Below are positions 55,444 through 64,000 of a DNA stretch of 64,000 nt, piece by piece. The notes beneath the pieces were generated by a model, which was not told the origin of the DNA, ran no database searches, and saw nothing but the letters and a program-made list of their open reading frames with translations. Position numbers and translations under genes: made by a program. This stretch comes from Pandoraea faecigallinarum (GTDB taxonomy: Bacteria > Pseudomonadota > Gammaproteobacteria > Burkholderiales > Burkholderiaceae): positions 620,001-684,000 of the forward strand of contig NZ_CP011807.3 in the NCBI RefSeq assembly GCF_001029105.3, given 5' to 3'. How positions within the stretch are numbered: the first letter of the stretch is position 1; each line of letters opens with the position of its first letter.

Positions 55444-56085
55444 TTACGTCGTGTAGTCCGGTTGGCGGTTCGGCGCGGCCGCAACGAAGGCGGGATGCGT
55501 TTCCGCCCGGGCGTACACCGCCATCGCGCGCGGATACGCCGACAGGTCGCAGCCCATGCGCTGCGCGTTGGCGATCTGCGGAATCAGGCAGACGTCGGCG
55601 AGCGTCGGCGTATCGCCGAAGCACCATGCGCCATGGCCGTGCCGGGCGAGCAGACGCTCCACGGCGGCCATGCCCTCGGCCACCCAGTGGCGGTACCACG
55701 CGTCCTTCTGTTCGGCGGACAGTGCGAGCGGCCCCTGCAGATACTTCAGAATGCGCAGGTTGTTCACCGGGTGGATGTCGCAACTGATGAGCATCGCCAG
55801 TTCGAGCACGCGGGCGCGCGCTTCGATGTCCTGCGGCACCAGCCGCGTCTCGGGATACTTGCCGTCGAGATAGTCGATGATCGCGAGCGACTGGCCCAGC
55901 GAAAAGTCGCCGTCGACGATGGCGGGCACGGTGGCCGACGCGTTGACTTCGTCGACATACGGCTGCGCGCGGTGCTCGCCGGCACGGATGTTGACCGGCA
56001 GGGTGTCGAACGCGAGCCCCTTGAGTGCAAGCGCGATGCGTACGCGGTACGACGTCGAGCTATTGAAGAAGCTGTAGAGCTGCAT
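55444..56085 (-). CDS. nagL: maleylpyruvate isomerase (zeta-class GST)
   Basis: 213 residues from the ATG at 56085, with GAGG seven bases upstream; a GTG at 56091 is possible. The N-terminal motif SSTSYRVRIALALKG is the zeta-class signature for glutathione-dependent cis-trans isomerases. PTLADVCLIPQIANAQR lies in the C-terminal domain. It converts maleylpyruvate to fumarylpyruvate. It follows the hydrolase gene by 9 bases. Confidence 0.9.
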   Translation of the reverse strand: MQLYSFFNSSTSYRVRIALALKGLAFDTLPVNIRAGEHRAQPYVDEVNASATVPAIVDGDFSLGQSLAIIDYLDGKYPETRLVPQDIEARARVLELAMLISCDIHPVNNLRILKYLQGPLALSAEQKDAWYRHWVAEGMAAVERLLARHGHGAWCFGDTPTLADVCLIPQIANAQRMGCDLSAYPRAMAVYARAETHPAFVAAAPNRQPDYTT

Positions 56086-56094
56086 GACCACGCC

Positions 56095-56793
56095 TCAGAC
56101 CACGCGCACCGTAATCTCGCCGAGTCCTTCCACGGCCGTGACCATCGTCTCGCCCGCCTTGACCGGACCGACGCCTTCGGGCGTGCCGGTGTAGATCAGG
56201 TCGCCCGGTTCCAGACGGAAGAATTGCGACAGATACGACACTGTCTCGGCCACCGACCAGATCAGATGGGTGATGTCGCTCTTTTGCTTCTGCACGCCGT
56301 CCACCGTCAGCGAAATTCCGGCCTTCTCGATGTGACCGACGCTCGACACCGGGTGGATCGGGCCAATGGGTGCCGACGCATCGAAGGCTTTGCCGATTTC
56401 CCACGGACGGCCCATCTCGCGCATCTTCATTTGCAGGTCGCGCCGCGTCATGTCGAGGCCCACGGCGTAACCCCACACGTGTTCCAGCGCCTGGTCGAGC
56501 GGGATGTCCGAGCCTGCCTTGCCGATGACGGCGACCAGTTCGGCTTCGTAGTGATAGTTGTTCGTCTGCGCCGGATACGGCAATTCCAGCGTGTCGCCGT
56601 AAGCGACCGGCAGCACGGCGTCGGCCGGCTTGCAGAAGAAGAACGGCGGTTCGCGATCCGGATCGAAGCCCATTTCGCGGGCGTGAGCGGCATAGTTGCG
56701 GCCAACGCAATACACGCGGCGCACGGCGAACTGGTCGTTGCTGCCGACAACCGGAATGCCGACGACGGCGGGCGGAGTGAAGACGTAGGACAT
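56095..56793 (-). CDS. nagK: fumarylpyruvate hydrolase (FAH family)
   Basis: 232 residues. The FAH fold is marked by YCVGRNYAAHAREMG and the metal-binding acidic pair in YEAELVAVIGK. The oxyanion and substrate loop reads IYTGTPEGVGPVKAG. It splits fumarylpyruvate to fumarate and pyruvate, the last step of the gentisate route. It lies between gentisate dioxygenase and the isomerase on the same strand. Confidence 0.92.
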   Translation of the reverse strand: MSYVFTPPAVVGIPVVGSNDQFAVRRVYCVGRNYAAHAREMGFDPDREPPFFFCKPADAVLPVAYGDTLELPYPAQTNNYHYEAELVAVIGKAGSDIPLDQALEHVWGYAVGLDMTRRDLQMKMREMGRPWEIGKAFDASAPIGPIHPVSSVGHIEKAGISLTVDGVQKQKSDITHLIWSVAETVSYLSQFFRLEPGDLIYTGTPEGVGPVKAGETMVTAVEGLGEITVRVV

Positions 56794-56900
56794 GGTGATT
56801 GACTCGTCGAATAAAAGTGAAGACGGTAGCCGCGCGCGCTGCCCGATTCCGGGCCCGGTACGCGTGGCGGATGTTTATCGTTCGCTCGGCGCGGGCAACT

Positions 56901-57938
56901 TCAGGCGCGCGACTCGCGCAGCAGATTCAGCGCCGCGAGTACGGGGCGGTCGGAGTAGCTGAACAGCACGGCATCGTCGAGCGCGGCAAGCTGGACCGGC
57001 GCCCACGACGGCACGACGAAGTGATCGCGCGGCTCGAACTGGAAGACGTCGTCGCCGATACGCACGGTGCCGCGGCCCTCGACGACCGAGAACACGGTGG
57101 CGTCGGTGCTGCGATAGGTCTTGCCCTGGAAGCCGGCGGGCAGGTATTGCATGAAGGTGGCCATCGTCGGCATCGGCCAGCCGCCGGTCGCGGGGTTGAC
57201 GTAGCGCAGCTTGATACCGTCCCATGGGTCGAGTTCGCCGTTGCGGTACAGCGTGTCGAGCGCCTCGCGCGAGCGGGCATACGGATAGCTGAAGATCGGC
57301 GACGTCGGGTCGCTCACCTTGTGGTGTACCGGCAGCATGTTGTAGCCGTAGCGCGCGAAGCTGTCGCCTTCGGGGCGCTGCACGGGCTGCTGCGATTCGG
57401 GGTAGTTCTCGGCGAAGCCCGCGTCGAAGTACTGGACGAGCGGAATGTCGAGTCCGTCGAGCCAGACGACCGGCTCGCCGTCCACCGGATTGCCATGGTC
57501 GTGCCACGTCCACGACGGCGTGATGATGAAGTCTCCCGGGTGCATCGTGGTGCGCTCGCCGTTGACCGCCGTCCATGCGCCGCGGCCTTCCACGATGAAG
57601 CGCAGTGCCGATTGGGTATGACGGTGGCTCGGGGCGATCTCGCCCGGCAGAATCAATTGCAGTCCGGCATAGAGCGAGCCGGTGATGCTCGACGAGCCCG
57701 GGGTGCCCGGGTTTTGCAGGATCAGCACGCGCCGTACGGCTTCTTCGGCGCTGATGACGCGTCCCGCTTCCATGACCAGGGGCCGTACTTCGTTGTATTT
57801 CCAGATGGCGGGCACCACACGCGGGCGCGGCTGCGGCGGCACGAGGCTGTGGAGCGATTCCCACAGCGGGGCCATGTGATTGCGGCCAATGTGTTCGTAA
57901 TAGGCAGCGCGCTCGGCGCTGGGGGCGCGGTCGGACAT
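56901..57938 (-). CDS. gentisate 1,2-dioxygenase
   Basis: 345 residues from the ATG at 57938, with GGAGACAAG upstream. It is a bicupin. The first cupin holds the iron-binding His pair in [17 protein letters not shown], with a later His in [12 protein letters not shown]. The second cupin ([26 protein letters not shown]) lacks a full set of ligands, as is usual. It opens the gentisate ring to maleylpyruvate. It is the first gene of the operon and is divergent from its probable LysR regulator. Confidence 0.95.
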   Translation of the reverse strand: MSDRAPSAERAAYYEHIGRNHMAPLWESLHSLVPPQPRPRVVPAIWKYNEVRPLVMEAGRVISAEEAVRRVLILQNPGTPGSSSITGSLYAGLQLILPGEIAPSHRHTQSALRFIVEGRGAWTAVNGERTTMHPGDFIITPSWTWHDHGNPVDGEPVVWLDGLDIPLVQYFDAGFAENYPESQQPVQRPEGDSFARYGYNMLPVHHKVSDPTSPIFSYPYARSREALDTLYRNGELDPWDGIKLRYVNPATGGWPMPTMATFMQYLPAGFQGKTYRSTDATVFSVVEGRGTVRIGDDVFQFEPRDHFVVPSWAPVQLAALDDAVLFSYSDRPVLAALNLLRESRA

Positions 57939-58047
57939 GCTTGTCTCCATGTTGGATGGGAGCCCGGTTCGCTTGTCTGGCAAGCGCAGCCTTGCGGGTA
58001 TGCCGTGGCTTTCGGGTCTATGCATAGCGTTATACTCGGCGAGACAT

Positions 58048-58063
58048 ATTCTTTGAAATGAAT
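58048..58063. promoter_or_regulatory. LysR-type operator candidate of the gentisate operon
   Basis: ATTC-TTTGAAAT-GAAT is an inverted repeat with 4-base arms that meets the T-N11-A rule. It lies in the 199-base spacer between the gentisate dioxygenase and lysR starts. Confidence 0.5.
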
Positions 58064-58075
58064 TAATCATCGGAT

Positions 58076-58095
58076 CCATACGAAAAAACGTATGG
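58076..58095. promoter_or_regulatory. hairpin or operator CCATACG-A6-CGTATGG
   Basis: Perfect 7-base arms around six As, 43 bases before the lysR start. The symmetry could serve a regulator dimer, or the RNA could form a hairpin in the lysR leader. Confidence 0.5.
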
Positions 58096-58137
58096 GTTGG
58101 GGGTTTCGGGGCGCCGTCGGGCGTTTGGAGAGCGTGT

Positions 58138-59088
58138 ATGGATTGGACCCATCGTTTGCGTCTGCGCAACTTGCAGATGCTGCTGACCCTTGCGCAGACC
58201 GGCAACATGAGCCAGTCGGCGACCCTGCTCAACACGACGCAGCCCGGTTTGTCGAAGTGGCTCAAGGACCTGGAGGACGACATCGGCCTGCCGTTGTTCG
58301 AGCGTCAGGCGCGGGGCTTGCGTCCGACCTCGTACGGCGAGGCGTTGATCGAGCATGCGCGGCGCATCGAGGCCCAGCTCGACACGGCCCGCGACGATCT
58401 CGACGCCATGCGCGAGGGCGGTAGCGGTCTGGTGGCCATCGGCACGTCGGGCGCGTCGTCGGCGGATACCGTGCCGCTCGCCGTGCTGTTGCTGCTCCAA
58501 CGCATGCCGCGTGTGCAGGCGCGCGTGGTCGAGAACACGATGGACCGGCTGATGAACCAGTTGGCGCATAGCGAAATCGATATCGTGGTTGGGCGCTCCG
58601 CACCGGAGTTGCAGGACCGGAACGTGCGCGCCGAGGCGTTATATCTGGAGCCGCTGCACTTTGTCGCACGCACGCGCCATCCGGTGTTTTCGCTCGCGAA
58701 AGTGGACTGGCCGGACATGCAGCGATACCGGTGGGTGGTCTGGCCGCGCGGCACACCGATTCGCAACGCGTTGGAGGCAGCGCTGGCCGAAGCGGGTTAT
58801 CCGTTGCCGAACGACACAGTGGAATCGAATTCGACGATCCTCAACCTCACCCTGCTCAACAACAGCGACATGATCGGTCTGGCGTCGCACCGCACGGCCA
58901 GCCGGCTGCAGGCGCTCGGGGCACTGCGCATCGTGCCGCTGCGTCTGGCCGGCTTCGGCGGTGTTTCGATGTACTGGCGCGACGACGGCGCCAATCGCGC
59001 GGCGGTGACCGAAGCGCTCGAATGCCTGCGTTCCGCGGCGACCCGCTCGACCGGAGATCTGGTCGAAGGCGTCGAGGGCGAGGGCTGA
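58138..59088 (+). CDS. LysR-family regulator of the gentisate operon
   Basis: 316 residues. The helix-turn-helix region is [20 protein letters not shown] and [20 protein letters not shown]. The ligand domain contains [21 protein letters not shown]. This matches the GbpR/CbbR-like branch. It is divergent from the gentisate dioxygenase operon, the usual place for its activator. Confidence 0.88.
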   Translation: MDWTHRLRLRNLQMLLTLAQTGNMSQSATLLNTTQPGLSKWLKDLEDDIGLPLFERQARGLRPTSYGEALIEHARRIEAQLDTARDDLDAMREGGSGLVAIGTSGASSADTVPLAVLLLLQRMPRVQARVVENTMDRLMNQLAHSEIDIVVGRSAPELQDRNVRAEALYLEPLHFVARTRHPVFSLAKVDWPDMQRYRWVVWPRGTPIRNALEAALAEAGYPLPNDTVESNSTILNLTLLNNSDMIGLASHRTASRLQALGALRIVPLRLAGFGGVSMYWRDDGANRAAVTEALECLRSAATRSTGDLVEGVEGEG

Positions 59089-59213
59089 GCCCACGACGCC
59101 GCCTCGTGAAGGAAGCGGCGACGCGGGCGCGCAAAGCCGCATCCCAAAGACCAAAGCACAACGGGCGGTTTGCTAAACTTGCCGCCTGTCGAAGTCACTC
59201 TCTCGGGGCGTCA

Positions 59214-59795
59214 ATGATTGGCCGCATCTCCGGCACGCTGCTGGAAAAGAACCCGCCGCACATCCTGGTCGATTGCCAGGGCGTGGGGTACGAAATCTCG
59301 GTGCCGATGAGCACCTTTTTCAACCTGCCGAACGTCGGTGAGCGTGTCGCTCTGCTCACACAGTTCATTGTGCGCGAAGATGCGCAATTGCTCTTCGGCT
59401 TCGGCTCACAGGACGAGCGCAATACCTTCCGCGAGCTGCTCAAGATCTCGGGCGTTGGCGCGCGCACTGCGCTGGCGATTCTGTCGGGCATGAGCGTGAG
59501 CGACATCGCGCAGGCTGTCACGCTGCAGGAGTCGGGGCGTCTGACCAAGATCCCCGGCATCGGCAAGAAGACCGCCGAGCGCCTGCTGCTCGAACTCAAG
59601 GGCAAGGTCGGTGCGCAACTGGGCACGGTGGCAGGCGCGGCCGCACCGCATGACCACAGGAGCGACGTCGTCAACGCGCTGCTGGCGCTGGGCTACTCCG
59701 ACAAGGAAGCGCTCGCAGCGGTCAAGACCGTGCCCGACGGTACGACCGTTTCCGACGGCATCAAACACGCGCTCAAGTCGCTCTCGAAGGCGTGA
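59214..59795 (+). CDS. ruvA: Holliday junction branch migration protein RuvA
   Basis: 193 residues from the ATG at 59214. The OB-fold domain starts [20 protein letters not shown]. The helix-hairpin-helix pair reads [16 protein letters not shown] and [20 protein letters not shown]. The C-terminal domain III that contacts RuvB is [18 protein letters not shown]. RuvA tetramers hold the four-way junction and load RuvB. Normally ruvC and ruvB flank it, but here it lies between two LysR genes. A longer upstream frame was rejected because the start given here is canonical. Confidence 0.97.
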   Translation: MIGRISGTLLEKNPPHILVDCQGVGYEISVPMSTFFNLPNVGERVALLTQFIVREDAQLLFGFGSQDERNTFRELLKISGVGARTALAILSGMSVSDIAQAVTLQESGRLTKIPGIGKKTAERLLLELKGKVGAQLGTVAGAAAPHDHRSDVVNALLALGYSDKEALAAVKTVPDGTTVSDGIKHALKSLSKA

Positions 59796-59941
59796 ATGTC
59801 TCCGGCGCTCGTCACGTGAGGACGCCTGGCGGCCACGCCGGCGCCCGCGACGGGCATGGAGACCGAAAGCCAGGATCGAAGCCGGGAGGGAAACCGGGAT
59901 GAAGACCCGGCCCGGAACAGAAACGAACGCGAGGTGATCGT

Positions 59942-60850
59942 ATGCAACTGCGATGGCTGGAGGACTTTGTCGAACTGGCACGCACGCGCAGCTTCACGCG
60001 GGCGGCGGAGAACCGTTTCGTCACGCATCCGGCGTTCGGGCGTCGCATTCGTGCATTGGAAGAATGGGTTGGCACGCGTCTCGTCGAGCGCAGCAAACCG
60101 CTTGAGCTGACCGCGGCCGGCACGGTATTCCTCGACGCGGCCACCAACGCGCTCGACATTCTTCACAGTGCCCGCACGCAGTTGCAGGACGCGGCTCCCA
60201 CGCTCGAAAACAATCTGAAGATCGCGACCGGGCGCACGCTTGCCGCCACATTCTTTCCGGATTGGTACGACGAGACGGTCTCGCGCATCGGCTTCTTCAC
60301 CGCCACGCTGTCGACCGGCGGCGCGGAAGAGGCCATCTTGCGGCTCGCGGCCGGCGAAGTGGATTTGCTGATCGTCTATTCGAGCGCGCACACGCGGCTG
60401 CTCATCGATCAGGAACGTTTCGACTGGTTGAGCGTGGCGCGCGAAGTGCTGGTGCCCGTGAGTGGGCTGGACACCAGGGGGCGGGCGAAGTACCGGCTGG
60501 CGGGCGGACCGTCACCGATCCCGTGGCTTGCGTTCACGCGGACGCTGACGCTGCGCGCCGTGCTGGCCCGCCATCTGGCGGAGATGCCGAACCGTCCGAT
60601 ACTCAAGCCCGTTTATCAGGCCGATTCGTATGAGGCCATCCTGGCGATGGCGCGGCGCGGCGCGGGGATTGCGTGGTTGCCGCAGCGTCTGGTTGCCGAC
60701 GACGTCTCGCGCGGCACCCTGGCCATCGTGGGTGGCAAGGACTGGCAGATCGGCTTCGACATTGCGCTCTACCGGCGGCGTCACCAGCCGCATCACGTGC
60801 TCGATGCCATCTGGCAAAGCGCACGCGCTGCCGCCGGTGACGACGCCTGA
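59942..60850 (+). CDS. LysR-family regulator, HypT (YjiE)-like
   Basis: 302 residues. The N-terminus MQLRWLEDFVELARTRSFTRAA, with RFVTHPAFGRRIRALEEWVG, matches the HypT/YjiE branch, known for the hypochlorite sensor of E. coli. The C-terminal ARRGAGIAWLPQRLVADDVSRGTLAIV is also shared. The methionines sensed in HypT are not clearly conserved, so the ligand is uncertain. It converges with the transporter gene and could act on more distant targets. The start has GAGGTGA upstream. Confidence 0.85.
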   Translation: MQLRWLEDFVELARTRSFTRAAENRFVTHPAFGRRIRALEEWVGTRLVERSKPLELTAAGTVFLDAATNALDILHSARTQLQDAAPTLENNLKIATGRTLAATFFPDWYDETVSRIGFFTATLSTGGAEEAILRLAAGEVDLLIVYSSAHTRLLIDQERFDWLSVAREVLVPVSGLDTRGRAKYRLAGGPSPIPWLAFTRTLTLRAVLARHLAEMPNRPILKPVYQADSYEAILAMARRGAGIAWLPQRLVADDVSRGTLAIVGGKDWQIGFDIALYRRRHQPHHVLDAIWQSARAAAGDDA

Positions 60851-60858
60851 GCGCCGGA

Positions 60859-62196
60859 TCAATGCTCGTGGTGCAGGTACTTCGCCTGACGCGGCAGGCG
60901 CAGGCTCACCAGGAACGCCAGCACCATCATGCCGGTGACGTACCAGTAGAACGTCGGCTCCATGCCGGCCTTCTTGAGACCCAGCGCAACGTATTCGGCG
61001 GAGCCGCCGAAAATGGCATTGGCCACGGCGTAGGCCAGACCGACGCCCAGCGCGCGCACTTCGATCGGGAACATCTCCGCCTTCACGATACCGCTGATCG
61101 ACGTGTAGAAGCTCACGATAGCGAGCGCCAGACAAATCAGAACGACCGCCACGGCCGGACTTTGCACCGTCTTTAGCGCCGTGAGGATAGGCACTGTCGC
61201 AATCGCGCCGAGCGCACCGAACAACAGCATGTTGTTACGCCGGCCAATCTTGTCCGAAAGCATGCCGAAAACCGGCTGCATGCACATGTAGATGAACAGG
61301 CATCCCGTCATGATGTAGCTGGCCGTCTTGATCGGCATGCCTGCCGTGTTCACCAGATACTTCTGCATGTAGGTGGTGAACGTGTAGAAGATCAGCGAGC
61401 CACCGGCCGTGTAGCCGAGCACCGTGAAGAAGGCGGCCTTGTGATGACGGAACAGACCGGCGATCGACCCGGCGTCGCGGTTGGTACGGCTCGCCGCCGT
61501 GGACGTTTCATGCAGCGTACGACGCAGCATCAGCGCCACCACCGCGGTGATCGCCCCGACCACGAACGGAATACGCCAGCCCCACGCCTTGAGTTCGGAC
61601 TCGTTGAGCAACTGCTGGAGAATCACGACCACCAGTACGGCCAGCAACTGACCGCCGATGAGCGTCACGTACTGGAACGACGAGAAGAACCCGCGGCGGC
61701 CCTTGAGCGCCACTTCGCTCATGTAGGTCGCCGTCGTGCCGTATTCGCCACCGACCGACAGCCCTTGCAGCAAACGGGCGAACAGCAGCAGTGCCGGTGC
61801 CCAGTTACCGATGCTGGCGTACGTCGGAAGGGCCGCGATCAGCAGCGAACCGAAGCACATCATCATCACGGAGATGACCATCGAGTTCTTGCGGCCGTTG
61901 CGGTCGGCGATACGGCCGAAGATCCAGCCCCCGATCGGACGCATGAGGAAGCCGGCGGCAAACACGCCCGCGGTGTTCAGCAACTGGGCCGTCGGGTCCG
62001 AACTGGGAAAGAACGCCGGCGCGAAGTAAATCGCGCAGAAGGCGTAGATGTAAAAGTCGAACCACTCGACCAGATTGCCCGACGAGGCGGCCACAATCGC
62101 GAAGACGCGCTTGCGGACTTCTTCGGGGGAGGGAGGGGTGCCGGTTGCGGCCTGGGATGTCGCTGTGTCTCTCATTTGTACTGACGATGGGGGCAT
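60859..62196 (-). CDS. MFS transporter, metabolite:H+ symporter (KgtP-like)
   Basis: 445 residues with 12 spans. The MHS family marks are [45 protein letters not shown] and [21 protein letters not shown]. It imports di- or tricarboxylates such as 2-oxoglutarate or citrate, with protons. Two starts are possible (ATG 62196 or 62175); neither has a strong ribosome-binding site. It is divergent from a hydroxyacid reductase gene across a 500-base spacer with a strong inverted repeat. Confidence 0.88.
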   Translation of the reverse strand: MPPSSVQMRDTATSQAATGTPPSPEEVRKRVFAIVAASSGNLVEWFDFYIYAFCAIYFAPAFFPSSDPTAQLLNTAGVFAAGFLMRPIGGWIFGRIADRNGRKNSMVISVMMMCFGSLLIAALPTYASIGNWAPALLLFARLLQGLSVGGEYGTTATYMSEVALKGRRGFFSSFQYVTLIGGQLLAVLVVVILQQLLNESELKAWGWRIPFVVGAITAVVALMLRRTLHETSTAASRTNRDAGSIAGLFRHHKAAFFTVLGYTAGGSLIFYTFTTYMQKYLVNTAGMPIKTASYIMTGCLFIYMCMQPVFGMLSDKIGRRNNMLLFGALGAIATVPILTALKTVQSPAVAVVLICLALAIVSFYTSISGIVKAEMFPIEVRALGVGLAYAVANAIFGGSAEYVALGLKKAGMEPTFYWYVTGMMVLAFLVSLRLPRQAKYLHHEH

Positions 62197-62702
62197 CGCG
62201 TGAATAACTACGTTTGCAACATGACGCAGACGGCCCCGTTCACCTCATAAGCATTTCATATACGAAGGAACAAGCTATCGCGTCGCGGGGGCGGCCCAAC
62301 TATAGCGGGTGCCGACGGCGCCAGACAATGCCTGCACGGCACATCGATTATTGTGAATATCGCAACAATCGACTGAATTGTTGCGTCGCAGCATGAGGAT
62401 GAAGCCCGTACGGCGGACGTGTGCGGGCCGCCGGCGGGTGTTTTGCCGCGCGCGGCCGGACTTCGGAAATCCCGAATTATTTTTTCCGCCCGACGCTGCC
62501 TGACACCGCCCAAGGTCGCTTGACGCCGCTTGAAGCCGTTCGCGCCTCGCGCCTTATGCCCGGACGCTCGGTGCATTCCTGCCGCCCTTTCATAAGCTTT
62601 TCGATAACAAATACTTAGCCGGGCGCGAGGTGCCCGGTACGATGAGATGCCGCTCCCTCCTGAAGCCCTGGCGCCAAGGCGCGAGGCGCAATCTCCGAAG
62701 TC
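62197..62702. other. long spacer between the KgtP-like transporter and hydroxyacid reductase genes
   Basis: 506 bases with no supported gene; short frames here have no ribosome-binding site or coding bias. The left half is AT-richer and holds the inverted repeat at 62361-62385. The right half has imperfect GC repeats (CGCTTGACGCCGCTTGAAG) of no clear role. Confidence 0.5.
62361..62385. promoter_or_regulatory. 9-bp inverted repeat, operator candidate
   Basis: CGCAACAAT-N7-ATTGTTGCG has perfect 9-base arms. A further ATTGT half-site lies at 62350-62354, in phase with the first arm. This is the longest perfect dyad among the regulatory spacers apart from the porin terminator. There is no T-run, so an operator is more likely than a terminator. 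Confidence 0.6.
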
Positions 62703-63650
62703 ATGCAAGGCGATACGTTATTGATCAAGTCGGGCGGCGCAGCCGCGCTCACCGAATGGCAACACCATTTCGCGCGGCTGCTGCCCGGCCTGCGCGTCTA
62801 CGGCTGGGACGATCCGTTCATCGACCCGCGCAGCGTCAAGTACGCGCTGGTCTATCAGCCCGATCACGGACGTCTCGCCCATTACCCCCGTCTCAAATTG
62901 ATCTTGAGCGCCGCGGCAGGCGTCGATCACATCCTTGCCGACCCCGCATTGCCTGCCAACGTGCCCATCGTGCGCATGGTGACGGACGAGACGCGCGAGC
63001 GCATGAGCGACTTCGTGACGTTCGCCGCGCTGGCCATCGTGCGGGACATGCCTGCGCTCGTCGTTGCCCAGCGCGAAGGACACTGGGCCAACGAACTGAC
63101 CGGGCGGCTCGCACGCGACACGCGCGTGAGCGTGCTCGGCCTGGGCGAGCTGGGCAGTGCCGTCGCCCGGCGCCTTCACGCGAACGGCTTTCGCGTGAAC
63201 GGTTGGGCGCGCACGCCCAAGGCGCTCGCGGGTGTGAACGTCTTCGCCGGCGAAGATCAGTTCGATGCCCTCATCGCCCAGACCGACATTCTCGTCAATC
63301 TGCTGCCGGACACGCTCGCCACGCGTGGCATTCTCGGACGCAGGCTGTTCGCGCGATTACCGGCAGGCGCGAGCATCATCCAGGTCGGACGCGGCGCGCA
63401 CCTTGACCGGCAGGCGCTGATCGATGCGCTCGACAGCGGCCGGCTGCGCTCGGCCGTCGTCGATGTCTTCGACGTGGAGCCATTGCCGCCGGAAGATGCG
63501 CTGCGTCGGCATCCGAAGGTGCTCGTCACGCCGCACATTGCGTCGACGGTCTCGTATGCGGCACGGGCGCGGCAGGTGGCCGACGTGCTCGGCGCGCACG
63601 CACGCGGCGCGCCGCTGCCGTTCGTCTACGACGCCATCCGGGGATACTGA
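62703..63650 (+). CDS. glyoxylate/hydroxypyruvate reductase A-like dehydrogenase
   Basis: 315 residues. The NAD(P)-binding loop is VLGLGELGSAVARRL. The catalytic Arg lies in QVGRGAHLD, the Glu near FDVEPLPPED, and the His in VTPHIASTVSY. The overall pattern fits the GhrA branch, which reduces glyoxylate and hydroxypyruvate with NADPH. The next gene, a GntR regulator, starts 3 bases after its stop, so the two are one unit. Confidence 0.88.
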   Translation: MQGDTLLIKSGGAAALTEWQHHFARLLPGLRVYGWDDPFIDPRSVKYALVYQPDHGRLAHYPRLKLILSAAAGVDHILADPALPANVPIVRMVTDETRERMSDFVTFAALAIVRDMPALVVAQREGHWANELTGRLARDTRVSVLGLGELGSAVARRLHANGFRVNGWARTPKALAGVNVFAGEDQFDALIAQTDILVNLLPDTLATRGILGRRLFARLPAGASIIQVGRGAHLDRQALIDALDSGRLRSAVVDVFDVEPLPPEDALRRHPKVLVTPHIASTVSYAARARQVADVLGAHARGAPLPFVYDAIRGY

Positions 63651-63653
63651 GCC

Positions 63654-64000
63654 ATGCCGGGCCCATCGCGCGATCCCGAAGACGCTGCCGCCCTCGCCCG
63701 GGGGGACGACGCCTACGAGCGCATCCGTCACGACGTGCTGACCTGCGTGATCATGCCGGGTGCCGTGGTGAGCGAAGCGGAATTGATGCGGCGATACGAT
63801 ATTGCGCGCACGAGTTGCCGGGTGGCACTCGTGCGGCTGGTACACGAGGGATTCGCACGCGCGATTCCGAGGCAGGGCTATCGCATCTCGCCGGTCACGC
63901 TGGCGGACGTCGAAGAAATTTTCACGCTACGGGCGCAACTCGAACCGATGGCCGCGCGGCTCGCTTGCGGCAACGTCGACACGGAACTGCTTCAGCGGCT
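63654..64000 (+). CDS. GntR-family regulator (5' part, runs off window)
   Basis: About 115 codons lie in the window. The winged helix reads AYERIRHDVLTCVIMPGAVV and YDIARTSCRVALVRLVHEGF. The start of an FCD domain follows (LADVEEIFTLRAQLEPMAARLA). It directly follows the GhrA-like gene with a 3-base gap, so it probably controls that unit. The inverted repeat at 62361 is a possible binding site. Confidence 0.88.
   Translation, partial: MPGPSRDPEDAAALARGDDAYERIRHDVLTCVIMPGAVVSEAELMRRYDIARTSCRVALVRLVHEGFARAIPRQGYRISPVTLADVEEIFTLRAQLEPMAARLACGNVDTELLQR

Noticed and set aside
62256..62708. A 150-codon frame on the minus strand in the long spacer
   Set aside because: It has no ribosome-binding site, no hydrophobic or domain pattern, and its start overlaps the hydroxyacid reductase start on the other strand.
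1..64000. tRNA or rRNA genes, IS elements, integrases, CRISPR arrays
   Set aside because: No cloverleaf-type sequence, rRNA segment, transposase or integrase motif, or regularly spaced repeat array was found by reading both strands; a dedicated search could still reveal short RNAs.

Overview
The window is high-GC chromosomal DNA with long, tightly packed genes and very few mobile traces. Gene content (uvrA divergent from an MFS gene and ssb, a ku-ligD pair, a gentisate operon, many LysR/GntR regulators, AAHS-type aromatic-acid transporters, a gram-negative porin) points to a betaproteobacterium of the Burkholderiaceae, most like Pandoraea or Burkholderia. This placement is inferred from gene content, not from a database match. 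I see no tRNA, rRNA, IS element, prophage or CRISPR array.

Layout. 1-7.3 kb: the start of a threonine/serine dehydratase-type gene translationally coupled to a DauR-like regulator, an AI-2E family permease, uvrA, a YajR-like MFS transporter and ssb. 7.4-16.0 kb: a heavy-metal efflux operon (small periplasmic protein, CzcC/CzcB/CzcA-type tripartite pump, OmpR-type response regulator, sensor kinase). 16.1-21.2 kb: a GntR regulator, a TauD/TfdA-type dioxygenase and an amino-acid-type ABC importer, linked by GTATAC-type palindromes; the permease reading frame carries an in-frame TAA. 21.3-26.4 kb: an HD hydrolase, then an Lrp regulator divergent from a three-gene set (carbamoylase-type amidohydrolase, diaminopropionate ammonia-lyase, M20 amidohydrolase) that looks like a pathway for an N-substituted 2,3-diaminopropionate.

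26.5-34.7 kb: a GntR regulator facing a semialdehyde dehydrogenase, then a lysine/2-aminoadipate module (HglS-type 2-oxoadipate hydroxylase, AmaB-type dehydrogenase, 2-aminoadipate-type aminotransferase) with a divergent LysR regulator, and a YitT protein. 34.8-39.5 kb: a branched-chain aminotransferase, a small membrane protein, a glutathione transferase and two LysR regulators. 39.7-44.3 kb: four 14-bp tandem repeats followed by an extradiol dioxygenase, an aldolase-fold protein lacking its zinc histidines, an aromatic-acid transporter and a porin, probably an uncharacterised ring-cleavage operon. 44.3-46.7 kb: an aldo/keto reductase broken by one TAG codon, facing an AraC regulator.

46.7-51.6 kb: non-homologous end joining (ligD, ku), a membrane protein with a glycine-rich hairpin and a small zinc-ribbon protein. 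51.6-59.1 kb: the 3-hydroxybenzoate/gentisate operon on the minus strand (gentisate dioxygenase, fumarylpyruvate hydrolase, maleylpyruvate isomerase, 3-hydroxybenzoate 6-hydroxylase, transporter, 2-hydroxyacid dehydrogenase) with a divergent LysR gene. 59.2-64 kb: ruvA without ruvB or ruvC beside it, a HypT-like LysR gene, a KgtP-like transporter, a hydroxyacid reductase and the start of a further GntR gene.
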